Positions 51,509 through 64,000 are shown, numbered from the stretch's first letter. The stretch: DNA of 64,000 nt from Taenia hydatigena (GCA_036345935.2 JADWOT020001477.1:124001-188000); one strand, 5' to 3'. Notes: a model not told the origin generated them from the letters alone. Translations and numbers: made by a program.

Positions 51509-52789
51509 CTGGATGGTACAGTAAGTGCTCACACTCTTCTTACCAACGTTGCATACATTTAATGCGATGATTAATGCAGAGGGGCCTAATGTCCCCTCTT
51601 AAACATGATTTCCTTATTGGTTTTCCATAATTAGCTGATATTAAGTGCTATAAGCATATTAAGTGGACTTAGAGCGGTGTAGTACGTAGTGGCATTCTTG
51701 ATGGATAATTGCATTTATTATATGCAAACAAGTTTTTGATGAAAAACAATGGAACATATAAGTTGTGGTAATGCCGTTGAAAAGAGCTTGGGCAAAGTCA
51801 TGCCTGGAGAGTTCATCGGTTTTCTGTAACGCGCCATATGAGTCGGTCATTTGGTGACCTTTGTCGATGGATGTTGCTTGCATTGAACACGAGCTAGCCT
51901 TGAACACGTAGGGCCGTGGTGTCCCTTTTACACCTTCGTGGCCTATTGTTTGTCTGTGGAGCGTCATCACCATGGTCTCTGTTGTGATTTTCTATCGTCT
52001 TTTATGCAGCTCTATTTGATCCTAGTAGTGTTGCCATTCGAATTAGGTGATTACTAACTGCTAATTATTAGAAGGGTACTAGCAACCATCACAAATAAGT
52101 TGGTAGGTTGAGGTGACACGCCTTCATGGGAACTGATGATCCGCATAGTTGGGCCTAAGTTAGTACTCCACAGCGAAGATGGCCAGAAGACTTATCAACC
52201 GCCCGTTAGAAAACATTATATTCATGTGCGATGGTAGTCCCTATCCATGCTTGTCATCGTGGCATCCCAGTGTAAAGGCAAAAGCTGTCCTTCTAAAATC
52301 TGCTTGACACTTTTTTTAATATCGAAACGCAGAACTGCTGAGCCAGTCACCTCCTACCTTTGTTATGAGAAGCTCTCTGTAGAGGTTGTGACGGAATGAA
52401 GTATTCCGCATGTGGGCACCTCTTGGTAGTAGGGCAGCAGCCTGTGTTATCGCAGCACTGACGCGTCTCTCCTTTTAAATCCGTTTTGCATTGATCTTTG
52501 TTCGGTTAGAGAAAATCGGGACGTAATAGCCGATTGTTGTGCCCTTTGAAATGCCACTGAGGTTCGTGATGGCTGAGCTGTGTCGCTTCTCTTGTTTGAA
52601 GAGTCGGTGTCAATTACTCCGCCGTGACATTCATGACTTGTGTATTGTGACAGCATGTTTTGTTGAAGATGCGGACAATGAATCTTTTCAACGTTGTAAG
52701 AATTCTTCTGCCATTTTCATCTAGGCCTGTCCATTTTAATCTGGAATAAGTGAGGAAGTAGAGGAGCCACAGAAAGAAAAGGCGATTAA
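51509..52789. other. Intergenic or upstream of the 50.5-51.5 kb gene
   Basis: A 104-codon minus-strand frame at 51,659-51,973 begins with ATG and contains GVKGTPRPYVFKASSC. It could be a 5' exon of the adjacent gene, but I could not match a donor and phase. Nothing else is supported. Confidence 0.3.
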
Positions 52790-55700
52790 GCGTAGTAGAG
52801 TTTGCGGGTGTGTGGGTGAGTGGGTAGGTAAGTGGGTGATAAGATGTTGTCAGAAAGTGAAGTTGAAGTTAATAAAGCACCCAACTAGCCATACAACAAA
52901 GAACCAAAGGAGACCTTACTTCGCCCAGGATAGAACTTTTGACCTGGTAGACTAGAATGGCAAGTTAGGAAGAGAGGGTGAAATAAATGTCTTCGCATCT
53001 ACATACACACGCACACAGGCGTTCCTACCTGTTTTGGTGGGACACCGATGGAGGCTACTTTCTTAAAGGATGAGAACAAAGGTAGGTGATGACACACACA
53101 AACCGAAGCTTACAAACAGGCAGGCAGTCAGGCACAGATACATGGTGGAAAAGGAGCAGGTTGTCTGTCGGAGGAAGGAAGCTCACATTTTTGCCCGCTA
53201 GCATAGAGCGCCAGTTAGAGGAATCCTCCAAAGAGAAGAAAAGAATTGGACAGTGGGATAATGAGGTAAGAGTTGGACAAGTCTACAAATTACGAAGTAA
53301 ACGTAGGAGTAACGTGCTCACCTTTGCTCACGAGGAGCTAAGTGGAGGAGGATTAGGAGTATGACACGAAATTGGTGTAGAATCAACTTAAACGGCAGAA
53401 AGGAAGATAGAAACGGGGAATGAATAGCAATGCAGGCTAGGCTATGCCAAAATGAGATGTTGTTATAGATAAAGCGTGATTGAGTTAGATGCAGTATGGT
53501 CCATGCTAGTCTGATGCAGGCTATAAATCTTGGCAGCATTGAACCATGCCACAATATGGAGTGAGACAAGTAGAGAGATGTAGGGACTTACAAAGAGAGC
53601 GCTGGCAGACAATGAGGTCAGAGGAGGAGGCTCAGGTAAATTGAGGCACGGTTTGGAGAAGGGAAGGCAAGTGCAGCGTAAGGGAGACAGAGAGGCGAAA
53701 TAATCTTGTGCCACTAAATTGGAAAAATAAAAACAAGGAAATGAAGTGCAAGGAAAATTTACTCCTTGTCCCGGTTGAATTGAATGCATAGAGCACAAAG
53801 AGTGGGGCACAATTCAAGTTGCAATACTTGGAAGCATATAGAACCTCGTAGTGGGAGACAAAGGAGGCACTCACCGAAGGCGCGTTGCAGTGGGGCATGG
53901 GTAAAGAGACGCAGGGAAGAGAGCTGCGATTCCTCCACCCCAGAGACTTCGCCAGGCCTACTTATAGTCTGAGTACCTTGATCCTTAGTGTCTGCGAGAA
54001 AGAAAGAAGGAAAGAAAGGGAAGACCTCAAGTTACACGGCACGGAGTTGTATCGGATAGATCAGGCGGGTCAAATTAGAGTGCTGTTAAGTTTGACTTCA
54101 ACCATAACGTATAAGACGCCTCTCAGGGCAGGGAATACACGACAAATGCGGTAGCCTTACTGTCCTCTCCTTTTCTACTTTACTCAAGCCCGTCATAACT
54201 ATTTGAGGTGTCTAGTCCGCTCTCTTCTGTCCACGTACAACCTAGTCAATTCTGGTCCTGCACACCGTGCTGGAGTGCTCCTGCTGTAGAATACACATAT
54301 TGAACAAGTTATTATTATTACCTCAACATGTATCACATTGGTGCTACTTACTGAGTGGATGTAAGGGCATGGAAGTGAAACGCAAAGTAAGTGTGGTGCG
54401 GGGTAGGAGTTGATTGGAGAAGTCGGCGTTTCAACCCTAAGGATTACTAGTCAGGCAACGTCACATTTTGATGCCTGTTTCTACTCCTCTGCCTGGCAGA
54501 ATTACTTTTTGCACTGCTAATTCACATGAATGCGCATCTGGAAGAGTCAAAGGAATGATTGAGAGAAGGGCAAAGCTGACCCCGCACAGTGCCGTGGTGC
54601 AGTATTCTGCATTTTTTCCCTCTTTCTCCCATCTACACCTAAACTGATTTACCTACCCACTCATCCAGCCATCTAACTAAGTAGCACTTTAGGTAATTGA
54701 CCTATTGACAGGAGTTTCAACTTTTTCAGCAGCATACTCAAGTATGCCAAAGATAGATTGCCTATTTATGAAATTACAAGGGGTACCAGATTTAATAATA
54801 TTGAAATGACTTACGCAAATGAATTAATGCAAGAGAAGAAGAGAGGAGGGAAGCTATTTGCATAACTTACCCCGATTTCTACTGTTGATTTTTGCTTTGG
54901 CCTTTTGACCTCTCCGGAACGGCTGGATGGGCGATTGAGAGTGATGTGTAGGTGAAGAGAGGCGCCAGAAGCAAAAAATGACAGAATATTTAATGGGAAG
55001 GAAAACGAAGCAGAGGAGAGGCATTGATGGTAAACTATATTAAAGAGGCGAATCCCCGAGGGAAGATAAGCAGCAGGATGCAAAACAATACGTAGTCAAT
55101 CATATCCGACTCTGTTGTGCGATTGACCATTTTGAAACCACACGAGCAAATCGATTATTGGCACGTGTCGTCGCGTGATCTCTGAGCGCCGTCCGGTGTT
55201 GAAATTAGGCGTCACCCCTTGTGGGTGCTTTTGTGGGAACAGACATCACTTCCCTCCGTGTCTTTTATACTTGGGCCGATTTCTATGCATTATGGCGCAT
55301 GCATTGTCGGCGAAGGAGGATAAGACTGACCACCAATGCCAATGTGCTTTAAATTAAATGCGCTGCCTTTTCCAGACTACTTTGCGTCAGCTTTCCATTT
55401 CTATTGTTTTTTTGGGGAAAAAGCCATTGGCGACTAACTCGGAAGAATAGTTGTGTTGGAGGCGAAGATTAGACGCCCACAGAAGAGAAGTAGAGGGGAG
55501 GATGGAGAAGGGTCATAACCGGATATATCTGCACAGTGCTGTAGCACTGTCCCTTATTCCTTGTCCCTTTCCTTCCACATTCTCCTGAATACTTTCGTGT
55601 ACCCATTTCTCCACCCATGTACTAAAGTGAAGTATGTAGGGATGTATGTCTCTTAAAATCGATATACTCGAAGGCGTTCTTCACGGTTTACCTTGATAAG

Positions 55701-56040
55701 TGAGATGCACTAGTTACGGCAATGCTAGAACGACAGCACACGTAAATGAGTTGAGTGAAGTGGAGTTTAAGATGAAGCGGGAGAGAAGGAGAAGGTGGTG
55801 ACATAAATTACTTCCAAGTTCTAGAATTCCTATCTGCGTTGGCCCTTTGACGTCTTTTAAACTATTCAATGGAAGGTTGGAAAGTCACAGAGAGATTGGA
55901 ATGGAGGCGGTGGAAGTGAGGTTTGAGAAGTGAAGCGTAGGTGAGTAGATAACGAAGCGGGAGTGAGGCACTAAGGAGGAACGATGGTGGAAACGATGGG
56001 AGGCAAGATGAATGGTAAAAGTTGGTGGAGTGCGTATGCA
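52790..56040 (+). repeat. Dispersed repeat family 1, copy C (most complete)
   Basis: This 3.2 kb copy is the reference for the family: copy A matches its reverse complement, and copy B matches its 3' two thirds. The plus strand is GA-rich. It contains two diverged versions of one module about 0.95 kb apart: a gcacagtgcy-gtgg/gtag motif at 54,586 and 55,537, each followed by a tacccactc/acccatgta-type block, then a ccagatttaataatattg / ctagttacggcaatgc block near 54,790 and 55,710. Copy B shows the same pair, 1.09 kb apart (3,588 and 4,674). No transposase, reverse transcriptase or clear terminal repeats were recognised. Confidence 0.6.
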
Positions 56041-56819
56041 AGCATACGATGGTTATTTGTGTGATTAACCTCTTCTGATTGGGTCGGTGACAGGTGCTTC
56101 GAGATGGCTTCTTGTAAGCAGGCGTTGTTTGTCTTTGTGCTTCACAGTGACGTGAGGGAGACGGAAGGAAAGAAGAAGGTCTTCTAGTACTGATGTGCTT
56201 TGTTTGAAGTTTGCCACCTTGCCTCGATAAAGTACGCTAGTGTAAGTGCAGCGTGAACTTTATTTAAAAGGACATCCCCGAGGACAGCGTTGCATTGATC
56301 GACGCAAGCGAGAATTGGACTGACTAGCCCATTACTTTGCCATCAGCAAAGCGCTCTCCAGCGAATTCGAGCATAAAATAGTTGATTTTAATTTGACGCG
56401 ATTGCTGTGAGGTAAGACCTTTCAAAACTGCTGCATGCGATGTAGGTTTGACAGAAGCTCCGCAATTTGCTAACAAGAAAGGGTAACAAGTATTGTTTGC
56501 TCGAGGTCTCTACCGTCTTTTGCTTTCATGGTCTATTTGCCCGGGCAACTTTCTAGGAACTGTTTGCAATGACGAACTTGCGACTACTAAGGGCTTGGTA
56601 GACATGGCGACTTTTGACTACTAGGGCGAATTATAACCATTTTGACTACATTCCCCTTGCTGCCTTCCTAGTCAAATTTGTCTCGTCAGATATAGACCTA
56701 AGGGGATGATGTCGAAAACTCATCGTATGTCAGGGCTGTATCAGGATCGTTACTTTGCGTATTTCTATAGCAATGTGTATTGGGCCTGCTCAAAAGAAGC
56801 CTACTCACTATATCAGCAT
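56041..56819. other. Intergenic, nothing recognised
   Basis: Spacer between the family 1 repeat and the gypsy relic. It could hold decayed integrase or LTR sequence of that element, but none is recognisable. Confidence 0.35.
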
Positions 56820-56839
56820 TCATTGTAGCCATGAGTGTT

Positions 56840-57420
56840 TTGCAGTATAGTACGTTCGCATTGTCCTGCGAGTTTTCTTTTCTGTGCTAAACTGTAAATT
56901 TTTTATTGCTGCAGTTCCTCGAACCATCGCGCAACTGAACGGTTCATCTACTTCTCTGATTCTAAGCAAGTCAGCGCTTGAAAATCTGTTCTCATTATGA
57001 GCTGTCTCGCTATCAGGTAGTGTGAAGTGCCTAACCATTGCAGAGGTGGCGAACAATTCACGGCCTGTTGCACTTTTCCGTCTCATACTGTTGCCAAGTC
57101 TGATACTGGCGTAGGTGATGACATGTTCTCTTTATTTTTCGCCACCTTGGAAAAGTGCGAGGTGGCAGACCTCAAAGTTTGGTAAGGCTTGGAACGCTGC
57201 TAAGTAGTTTTTATTTTAGTTCTTTCGACGCTTTGTGATGCTCGACCTCCCACTTAAAATGTTTTGCCAGCTTTTCGGTCACTTTATGCAGGGGCTAGCG
57301 ATCTTAGCCTTTAACGAAGCGCCTGTAGTAGATCTCCAAGCTAATGAAACTACGAATCTCTGCCCCGTTGGTCAGCGTTGGTTAGGCGTTCGCATGTTTT
57401 TTACGGTCTCTAGGAACTGC
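56840..57420 (-). mobile_element. Ty3/gypsy pol relic (RT end and RNase H)
   Basis: On the minus strand, in shifting frames, the C-terminal part of a gypsy reverse transcriptase and the RNase H domain are readable. VKNMRTP, then EIRSFISLEIYYRRFVKG, KVTEKLAKHFKWEVE and KASKELK match the conserved RSFLGLASYYRRFV...LTEK...F.W......F..LK region. VITYASIRLGNSMRRKSATG and RELFA, MVRHF, HYLIARQLIMRTDFQALTCL, and ARWFEELQQ match the RNase H segment (TDHQAL equivalent). Frameshifts and stops occur in every part, and the RT core with YVDD is missing upstream. It is an old truncated copy; no LTRs were seen. Confidence 0.75.
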
Positions 57421-58189
57421 CATCTCGTCTGACGGGACTCCCCGTCCCAGGTTGATTACGCAGCGCTGAAGGAAGCGTCGATTCTCTGGATTCAAGTACT
57501 CGTCTTCTCTTAAAGCAACCGAATAGCGACTCGAGACCGATGGATTAATCCTCTGCTCTTATTCCCTGCGTTAAATATTGTCAAGAAGAAATGAACATGG
57601 GAGAGACTGCATGTTTTCAGAGAAGCAGATCAAGCCCTTTTCTCCCTATCCTTCATTATTTTCCTGTTCCCTTGACCGTAGTATAATTCCCTTATCCTTC
57701 GTCCGTTCTCTGCGCATTGGCAGTTCATACTCGACCTGCGCTCAGTACGGATCATATCAGTTAAAGCGTTAAAGAGCAGGCGTTTTTTTGGACCTCTCAC
57801 CATTCTATTTCCTTTCCTTATTTACACTGTGATTTATCGACTAAGTGTTGTCGCCTTTGTGAAATTTGTGTTTTGTTCTTTATAAAACACCATAGGTGAC
57901 TGTCGATAGTAACGCAATCAACACATTGTGAATGCAAACATTGATGGGAGTAATCTGTCAGAATTATTTTTTGTCAAAAGCAATCTTTGCACGCACTTTG
58001 ATTTCTTTTTCAAGTTACCGATTAGTGTTTAAAATAAATGAGCTCGTTTGGGGCGAGATCAGCTGTGAGCCTAAAGTTTTCTTAGTGGCCCTTAATCGCG
58101 ACCCCATCACTCACACTGGGCACGTGAAGCTCAAGGCCGTCACTACCGCATACATGGACCATGCCTCAAGTGCCAGGATTGCCTACATG
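57421..58189. other. Intergenic, weak ORF only
   Basis: A 99-codon plus frame (57,932-58,231) contains KVFLVALNRDPITHTGHVKL but lacks a motif or splice support, and its end runs into repeat family 2. Confidence 0.3.
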
Positions 58190-58770
58190 GGTTGGCTGGA
58201 TTTGAGTCTTGTCGAACAGCTGTGTTTTTAATCTAACATTGTGGGACTTCATCATGTTTTTGTAAATGAACGTGATTGCAGTGGTTACCGGGTTGTGACT
58301 TTTAAAGGTCAGGGGATTAAAGGTGAGTCAGTGTAGCAAATCGCACATTCGCACTCCGTGACATACGTGGATGAGTTCGGTTGTGTGGTCTCAGATTCGA
58401 TAAGTCTAGGAAACAATAATTTATTTTAGGAGGGTCAAGCTTGCTAAAATCGGTTCATTAATGGCTGGATCTGGCTATTGCATTGTGGGTTCATCTCTTT
58501 ACTTGCAATATGCCAATTGAGCACAAAAGTAGTGCCTTTAAAAGAAGCTTGGAACTCGCCACTTCTGGTCAGGCATAAACTATACTCAATATCTATAAGT
58601 TATCAGTAAACTATGATAAAGTATAAGGGCTAGTTAAATGAATTGCCGCCAAGCGTGGTTTCAGTGTTTTTACTGTATCCAGGCAAAGACCCATGTCTAT
58701 CTTAAGTGTCCAGTACAGATACTCTCTTCCCACGAGATTGAAATGCATCGATGCTTTCAGGCCTTAATTG
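58190..58770 (+). repeat. Dispersed repeat family 2, copy 2
   Basis: This matches 9.25-9.77 kb in the same orientation; anchors are given in that entry. It lies about 0.8 kb upstream (in gypsy reading direction) of the pol relic. A link such as a decayed LTR is conceivable but not shown. Confidence 0.45.
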
Positions 58771-60679
58771 TATCCTAAAGACGTTTGATTTAAAATTAAA
58801 ACTGCAACCCCATAACGCTACTCACTTCCCTCACAGAAACTCTGATAATAACACATCTACTTTCCATTATGATGCCTATTAAAAGCAGGACCCACCTAAA
58901 TTTTGATTCCTATTCACTCTTCCACCAGTTAGTTGCTCGCGTAGGGCAGTCCGATTCGAATAATAAATTCCAGATAGGGTTCGATGTAGAATGCTGTGTT
59001 TAAAATATGTTTTGTTATTAAATCGACATATGTTTTGTTTATGTCTTGCATAAATAGGCATGTAAGGATCTAGAATTTTCACCCTTAGCAAGATTTATCA
59101 AGTACCATGGATGACGATTTTATGTTTCGAGGACTTCAGTGGAATCTAGATCACTAAATTGCTGAGACCCTCTACATTGTTTTCTTAAAATGCAATAAGC
59201 TTAGACCATTTTCATTCAACTAAACAATAAGTAGTTTGATGCAAGGTTTCTAGGGCGCATTATTGCTCTTCTACTTTGACTCATATTGTTTTCTAACTGC
59301 TCGTAACAACACACCAAGCAAATTTGTAGGATAATTTGTTGTGTCCAAGCTAAGAGACGGATCTCGCTGATTGGTTGTGGAACTAGCTGCAAATTAGTCT
59401 AGGGCTTCGGAAATTTGAGTACCTAGATGACGTGTTTACTTAATTCAAGGCACCAATCCTTATGATCTAGACTGACTACTGGTCTGGACGGCTGCAGCAT
59501 AGATACGCATTCGCGTTGGCAACGTCTTCTCTCACGGCAGCCAATCAACTGCCTTAAAAATAAACCAAGGTTCGAGACGATGGCATCCTGAAGTAATGCG
59601 ATGCAAATGGTCTTAGTAACTCAGTCACATATCAACAGATCCGATGCGGCTGACCTCGTGGCCACAGGCATGTCGTGCCTCATGACCTCACCAAAGTAGA
59701 AAATTCTGAAACAAAGAAATGCACGAGGAGAAATAAGGAATTGAGCTCAAATATCGGCGCAAATCAGGAGAAACTCCGATCATATCGATCATATCACAAC
59801 GCGAAAGCGGTAAATTATTCGGGATCAAACTGAGGCAATATTTGACGGGGTTTTCTATTCTCCAAATTGACTTCCAGAGAACTGATGAGATCAAGAATTC
59901 TAAGTTTTAGTTATTTTACCAGTCTAAACCTGACAATCGTTTATCTGATAGGGCTTCTTAGGACTTCTCCTCACCTTTGTCGATACAGTGTTTGCAACCC
60001 AGAAGCTAATGTGTAGTGAATAGTCGGGTATCCCCAAGTAGTGCAAGGAGGCTTGCTAAGAAACGGCAAACGAGGAGGCTTCTAATTGTGCTTTGGATCT
60101 TGAGGCACCAATTTCTCAATAACCTCGCTGCATTCTCAGTCTGAGTACATGTATGGTTATGCTGGTCATTCTGTCGGTTCTTATGAGGGCTTTTTAAGTG
60201 TGTGCTTTGGGGAGTGGTGATGAATTAGAATTGTGTCTATGAATTTAATGATTTTGGCCGCTTTTCATCTAGCATTCTACTTTTTCTAGAAGATAACTGG
60301 CCGGTGGGCAGAATGATAAACATTTCAACACGGGTAGGACCCTTAGCCATCCTCAACCTAAGTCAGCAATCGCTGATTAGCATATAAAATCTCACAATAT
60401 GCAAAGACATGTAAATAGCAGAGAATTCAATTTTCTTTATTTTAAACCATTAATTCAGTTGTATTATCTATTTTAATACCAAAGCCGCGCAAACTTTGTT
60501 AATTGCCACAGCTTTAAGTCCAGCAATCTCTCATTCAGGAAGAAGTTGTTAAAGTGTATTCTTGGGTAGACTTACAATTGCAGCGTTGTGAAAAGTTGCC
60601 CACCACCCACCCATCACCTTTACGCATAGAGCTCGTGCACAATACGCGCATCGTATATGGCAACAGAGGCACGGAAAGA
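58771..60679. other. Intergenic, nothing recognised
   Basis: AT-rich sequence with frames below about 70 codons and no motif. Confidence 0.35.
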
Positions 60680-60752
60680 AAGTCCAGATAGAGACTCGGA
60701 CCCTCAGATCTCGAATAAACTTTCCGGTACTCAACCACTCGGGTCACCTCGA
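60680..60752 (-). pseudogene. Ser/Leu-type tRNA-like relic
   Basis: On the minus strand, gacccgagtggttgagtacc resembles the D-arm/box A of Ser and Leu tRNAs, and gggtccgagtctc (60691-60703) resembles box B. Acceptor and anticodon stems do not form, so this is a tRNA-derived relic or SINE head. CT- and GA-biased DNA on either side resembles that around the other tRNA-like sites. Confidence 0.35.
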
Positions 60753-62430
60753 GGAGCTACACGAATCACAGCCTTCACACCCAACGCCAATACACTTCAC
60801 ACTCTCCTATTCAACCCAACTTCCCATTGGGGTTCTTTCACATGCCTCTCAGTTCATCAAGTTAGTCGTCACCCCCTTCAGCTACTTTCTTTAGCCAGCA
60901 CACTACTTTTCCCACCTTGCTGATGGGCCACTAACACCGCTACCACCGTTGCTGCAGACTGAGGACGCATATCTTATAAATAGGATTAATTGTGCATTAG
61001 CCTGGAAACGCCTTTACTTCTGTAGCCACGTGGTTAATCCCAACGAGTGGATTATGCATGATCCTGTCGATTCCTTTCGCTTGGAATCAGTGTGGTGTGT
61101 GCTTGTATGGAGGAGTGTGTAAGCTAAGCAATAGTGCTGTAGAAAGTGGTGGAGCGTTACGGCAAAGGATGGATGTAAAACTAAGTAAAACGCGCAGGAG
61201 GACTAGCGGTAAGGACACAAAGATATCAGCTAGATGGGAAGAGCATCGAAACTCGTTTAGAGGAAATGCAGGAAAGACTGAGATTCGCTAGCATTAGGTG
61301 AAGGAATGCCGCTGTATATAAAATGAATAAATTACACGCGATCGCGAATCTCCTACACACACAGGAAGAAATCTTGTTGCCGCAACTAGGGTAATATAAG
61401 GGAGGAAATGGCGCCCTAGTTAGGTTTCCAATGTGCATGTAACTGCAATTGGTGTAAATAATTTTACGATTAGGTATATGTGACTGTGCCTTGTTTATAT
61501 TGAGGAGAGAAAGGCGGTGTTAATGCCTCCTCGTTGTTCCCTCACATCGTTTGTAGTTTTTTGTGGTAAAGAATATCCAAACCGCATGTCTCTGTAATTT
61601 GCTAATTTGTCGTTAGTACTTCCTCTTCCCCAAGGAGATCAAATATTCAAAATACACTGTTTAAGAGCTTGCTCGAGAGCAGAGGGAGTTCGGAGTAGAT
61701 TTTGCTGATGGGGTTCTTTTGTTTCACTTTATTTTTCGTCGTTTGCCTTAATTTTTTTTCTTAATGATTTAACATTTGCAGAGTTGTAGTAACATAAGAC
61801 TGCGCTCATGTCTCTCCTTCTTACCGTTTCAGACTTCCTACTCCGGTCCGTTTTAAGATTGACGTTATCTGATTCGATGCAAATTTGCAACTATTTTGAA
61901 TGGATTTTCGTCTTCACGGACAAAGCTTTGCTTTGAAACATAAAACAAACAATGATTCGTTAGCATGGCAAAGAACAAGCTTTGCTTAGTTAAGATGCGA
62001 TTACCGGATAATTGAGCGCTCATTCAAGAAGACGCAGAAATGTTGGATCCTATCCAGCCGAAAGCCAAGAAGAGATTACAGATGACCTTATAGTTTATCA
62101 AATACAAACGCTTAGCTAGTCGTTTCCACGGACACATTTGGGCGTATTCGTGAGAGCCTCTTCATCTAAAACAGGCAAGACAAATTAGCGGCGTGTGAAG
62201 AAGCAAAAGCGATTAATTGGCCAGCTGTTTGGGTAGAAGGTTATGTTTGCCACTGTGTGCATATATATATAGATGGATTAGTCCATTACTCTCCAGAAGA
62301 CAAGAAGAAGTAGGAATTGTAACTGAAGTCGGAGAAAGATAGCAAAAGGGTAGATAAGAAATGCAAAGCCTTAGCTATTCAGGCTGTAGATAAAGAAATG
62401 AGCAATTTCAATAAATGAAATAAACTTAAT
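60753..62430. other. Intergenic, nothing recognised
   Basis: Short frames only, plus a short AT dinucleotide run near 62,263. The N-terminal part of HSP70 (the DLGTT phosphate-1 motif) should precede 62,431 but cannot be read. Confidence 0.35.
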
Positions 62431-63240
62431 GTCAATGATCTGGGCTACCTCAAAACACCGAGCTATATTGCATTCACAGACAAAGATTCCTTCATCGGCG
62501 ATGTCACAAGGAACCAGGCAAAACCGAGCCCCAAAAATATGGTGCATTGTGTAAAGCGTCTGGTCGAACGCCGCTTTGGGATGAGACAGTACAAAGTGAT
62601 ATGAAGCACGGGCGTATCAAAGTAATAGATTCAAACGGGAAGTCAAAGAATAAAGTGAAGTGCTACGGTAAGACAAAACAATTCAGCACGTAGTAGACCT
62701 TATTCATGGCACTGCTTTAGATAGCGAAGACCATAGAGGCTTACTTAGGCGAAGTGACGAAAGCTGTGATCTGAATTCTGGCGTATTTTACAGCAATCAA
62801 CGTCAGGCAATGATTAACGCAGACAAAGTTGTGGGTCTTAATACGCTTTCTATCATTTTTGAGCCCACGCCAGCTGCTCATTTCTATGGTTTGGACAAGG
62901 GGACCGGTATACAATGAATTTTGCTCGCCTTTGATTTGGATGGTGGTACCTTCGATGTGGCCATGTGAGGAAAGAAAAATTTGGGGTAAAGGCAGTAGTG
63001 GTGACTTTGATTCTTGGCTGATGGACTAGTGTTTGGAGGCATTCAAGCAATATATGAGGAAATAGATTTGGCTTCCAACACAAAAACCAGCTGTCGTCTA
63101 AGAAAAGCACGTGCGAATTCAAAGAAAACGTTGGGTTTGCTTAGGCGCACAAGCATCAATGTTGAGGGCATTGATTTCTTTGTGTCAGTGTCACGGTCTC
63201 GTTTCGAACGACTGTGCTCTATTCTCTTAACTCAACTTTC
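62431..63240 (+). pseudogene. HSP70 pseudogene, 5'-truncated
   Basis: The ATPase domain of a cytosolic HSP70 chaperone is readable in order but in changing frames: TPSYIAFTDKDSFIGD, NQAKPSPKNMV, KRLVERRFG, then after a shift VQSDMKHGRIKVID and GKTKQF, then KTIEAYLGEVTKAVI (stop), INADKVVGLNTLSIIFEPTP and YGLDKGTG, FDLDGGTFDVAM (phosphate-2, Gly changed to Asp), and finally NVEGIDFFVSVSRSRFE. At least four frame changes and several stops are present. There is no intron-like gap within about 800 bases, which fits a processed copy, although some animal HSP70 genes lack introns anyway. The N-terminus and the peptide-binding domain are missing. Confidence 0.85.
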
Positions 63241-64000
63241 GACTTTGAGGTTATGAGCACTGAGATAGCTTGCCAGTAATCTTATGAATTAGAAACCCTG
63301 TAAAAAGCGCATTCTTACAGCATGCGGATACTCGTTTTCTCCACAACAGCCCTTTTCATGAATGCTTTGTAGCTAATATTTTACCACTATTGCTGGGAAA
63401 CACAAATATAAAGCACTTTTAGGCCTATTTTTTGCCTTGTTCTTTGGCAAATACTATTTAAACGATGGAATGAACATAATCTAGGGTTATTTGGCAACAC
63501 GAAGTCTCTGATCAATGCTTCCATTATTATTATGCTACAGAACTAAATTTTACATCAACGAATTTAAAGCGCATGGAAGGATTTTATTTCGACGTGCCAA
63601 TCACATTAAGCACTCTTGCAGCATTTCAAACATAAGTTGTAAATGCTTAATGCCTAGCGCCTAAGGGTTTGGCAACATCACAGTTGAGGTGTCACTTAAA
63701 TTTTGCAAAATGCCGTGGGGTTAAAATCACGAGTAATGGTCTTTGTCGTCAAGATGCTGTGAAATGAATGGGTAAGCTATGCCTCATCCAATGGCGTGAG
63801 AAAAAAGCTTTAGCGGTCCATGGACCCGCAATGCATTCCGAACGGTAGAGGATGATACCTACTTTTACAAGCCACTGATGTATTTGTTATAGTTAGCTAC
63901 TCTATTACACCAGTTTTGATCATTGGGAGGCACATAATGATAGACACATCTAGTGTTCTTGACTATCAAGGAGTAGGAGGACTGATACGATAGTTTGGTG
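63241..64000. other. Intergenic, nothing recognised
   Basis: No frame, repeat or motif could be supported to the end of the window. Confidence 0.35.

Overview
The window looks like nuclear DNA from a metazoan, most plausibly a flatworm such as a tapeworm. Nothing resembles bacterial operons. The reasons are short exons (75-215 nt) with GT..AG introns of about 90-275 nt, long non-coding stretches full of interspersed repeats, tRNA-like and Ty3/gypsy debris, and decayed animal genes (T-box factor, receptor guanylate cyclase, HSP70). A 590-base run of N marks a draft assembly. The flatworm placement is an inference from this style; no single feature proves it. All similarities were judged by eye.

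Layout. 0-5.1 kb holds two copies of a roughly 3 kb dispersed repeat facing away from each other. 5.7-7.1 kb has a minus-strand multi-exon gene of unknown function. 7-17 kb is mostly intergenic, with one copy of a second repeat family near 9.3-9.8 kb. 17.3-18.4 kb is a diverged tandem array of about 150-175 bp units. 20.9 kb carries a tRNA-Glu-like relic. 23.7-25.8 kb is a decayed receptor guanylate cyclase. 26.0-26.6 kb is the N gap. 29.8-30.6 kb is a minus-strand C2H2 zinc-finger gene in which each small exon carries about one finger. Isolated splice-bounded exons of unknown type lie at 31.7, 34.5 and 39.7 kb, and a probable C-terminal exon pair at 37.05-37.44 kb. tRNA-like sequences are at 35.3 kb (Arg-CCT) and 38.5 kb (a tRNA-Phe-like sequence without its anticodon arm). 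44.4-46.1 kb is a T-box gene with an open first exon but nonsense and frameshift lesions downstream. 50.5-51.5 kb is another minus-strand multi-exon gene of unknown type. 52.8-56.0 kb is the third and most complete copy of the first repeat family. 56.8-57.5 kb is a gypsy pol relic, 58.2-58.8 kb the second copy of repeat family 2, 60.7 kb a Ser/Leu tRNA-like relic, and 62.4-63.2 kb an HSP70 pseudogene.

The genes do not form a recognisable pathway. Three of the four recognisable protein families (guanylate cyclase, T-box, HSP70) are broken copies. The likely functional content is the zinc-finger gene and the unrecognised minus-strand spliced genes. The rest is best read as repeat-rich, slowly decaying intergenic DNA.
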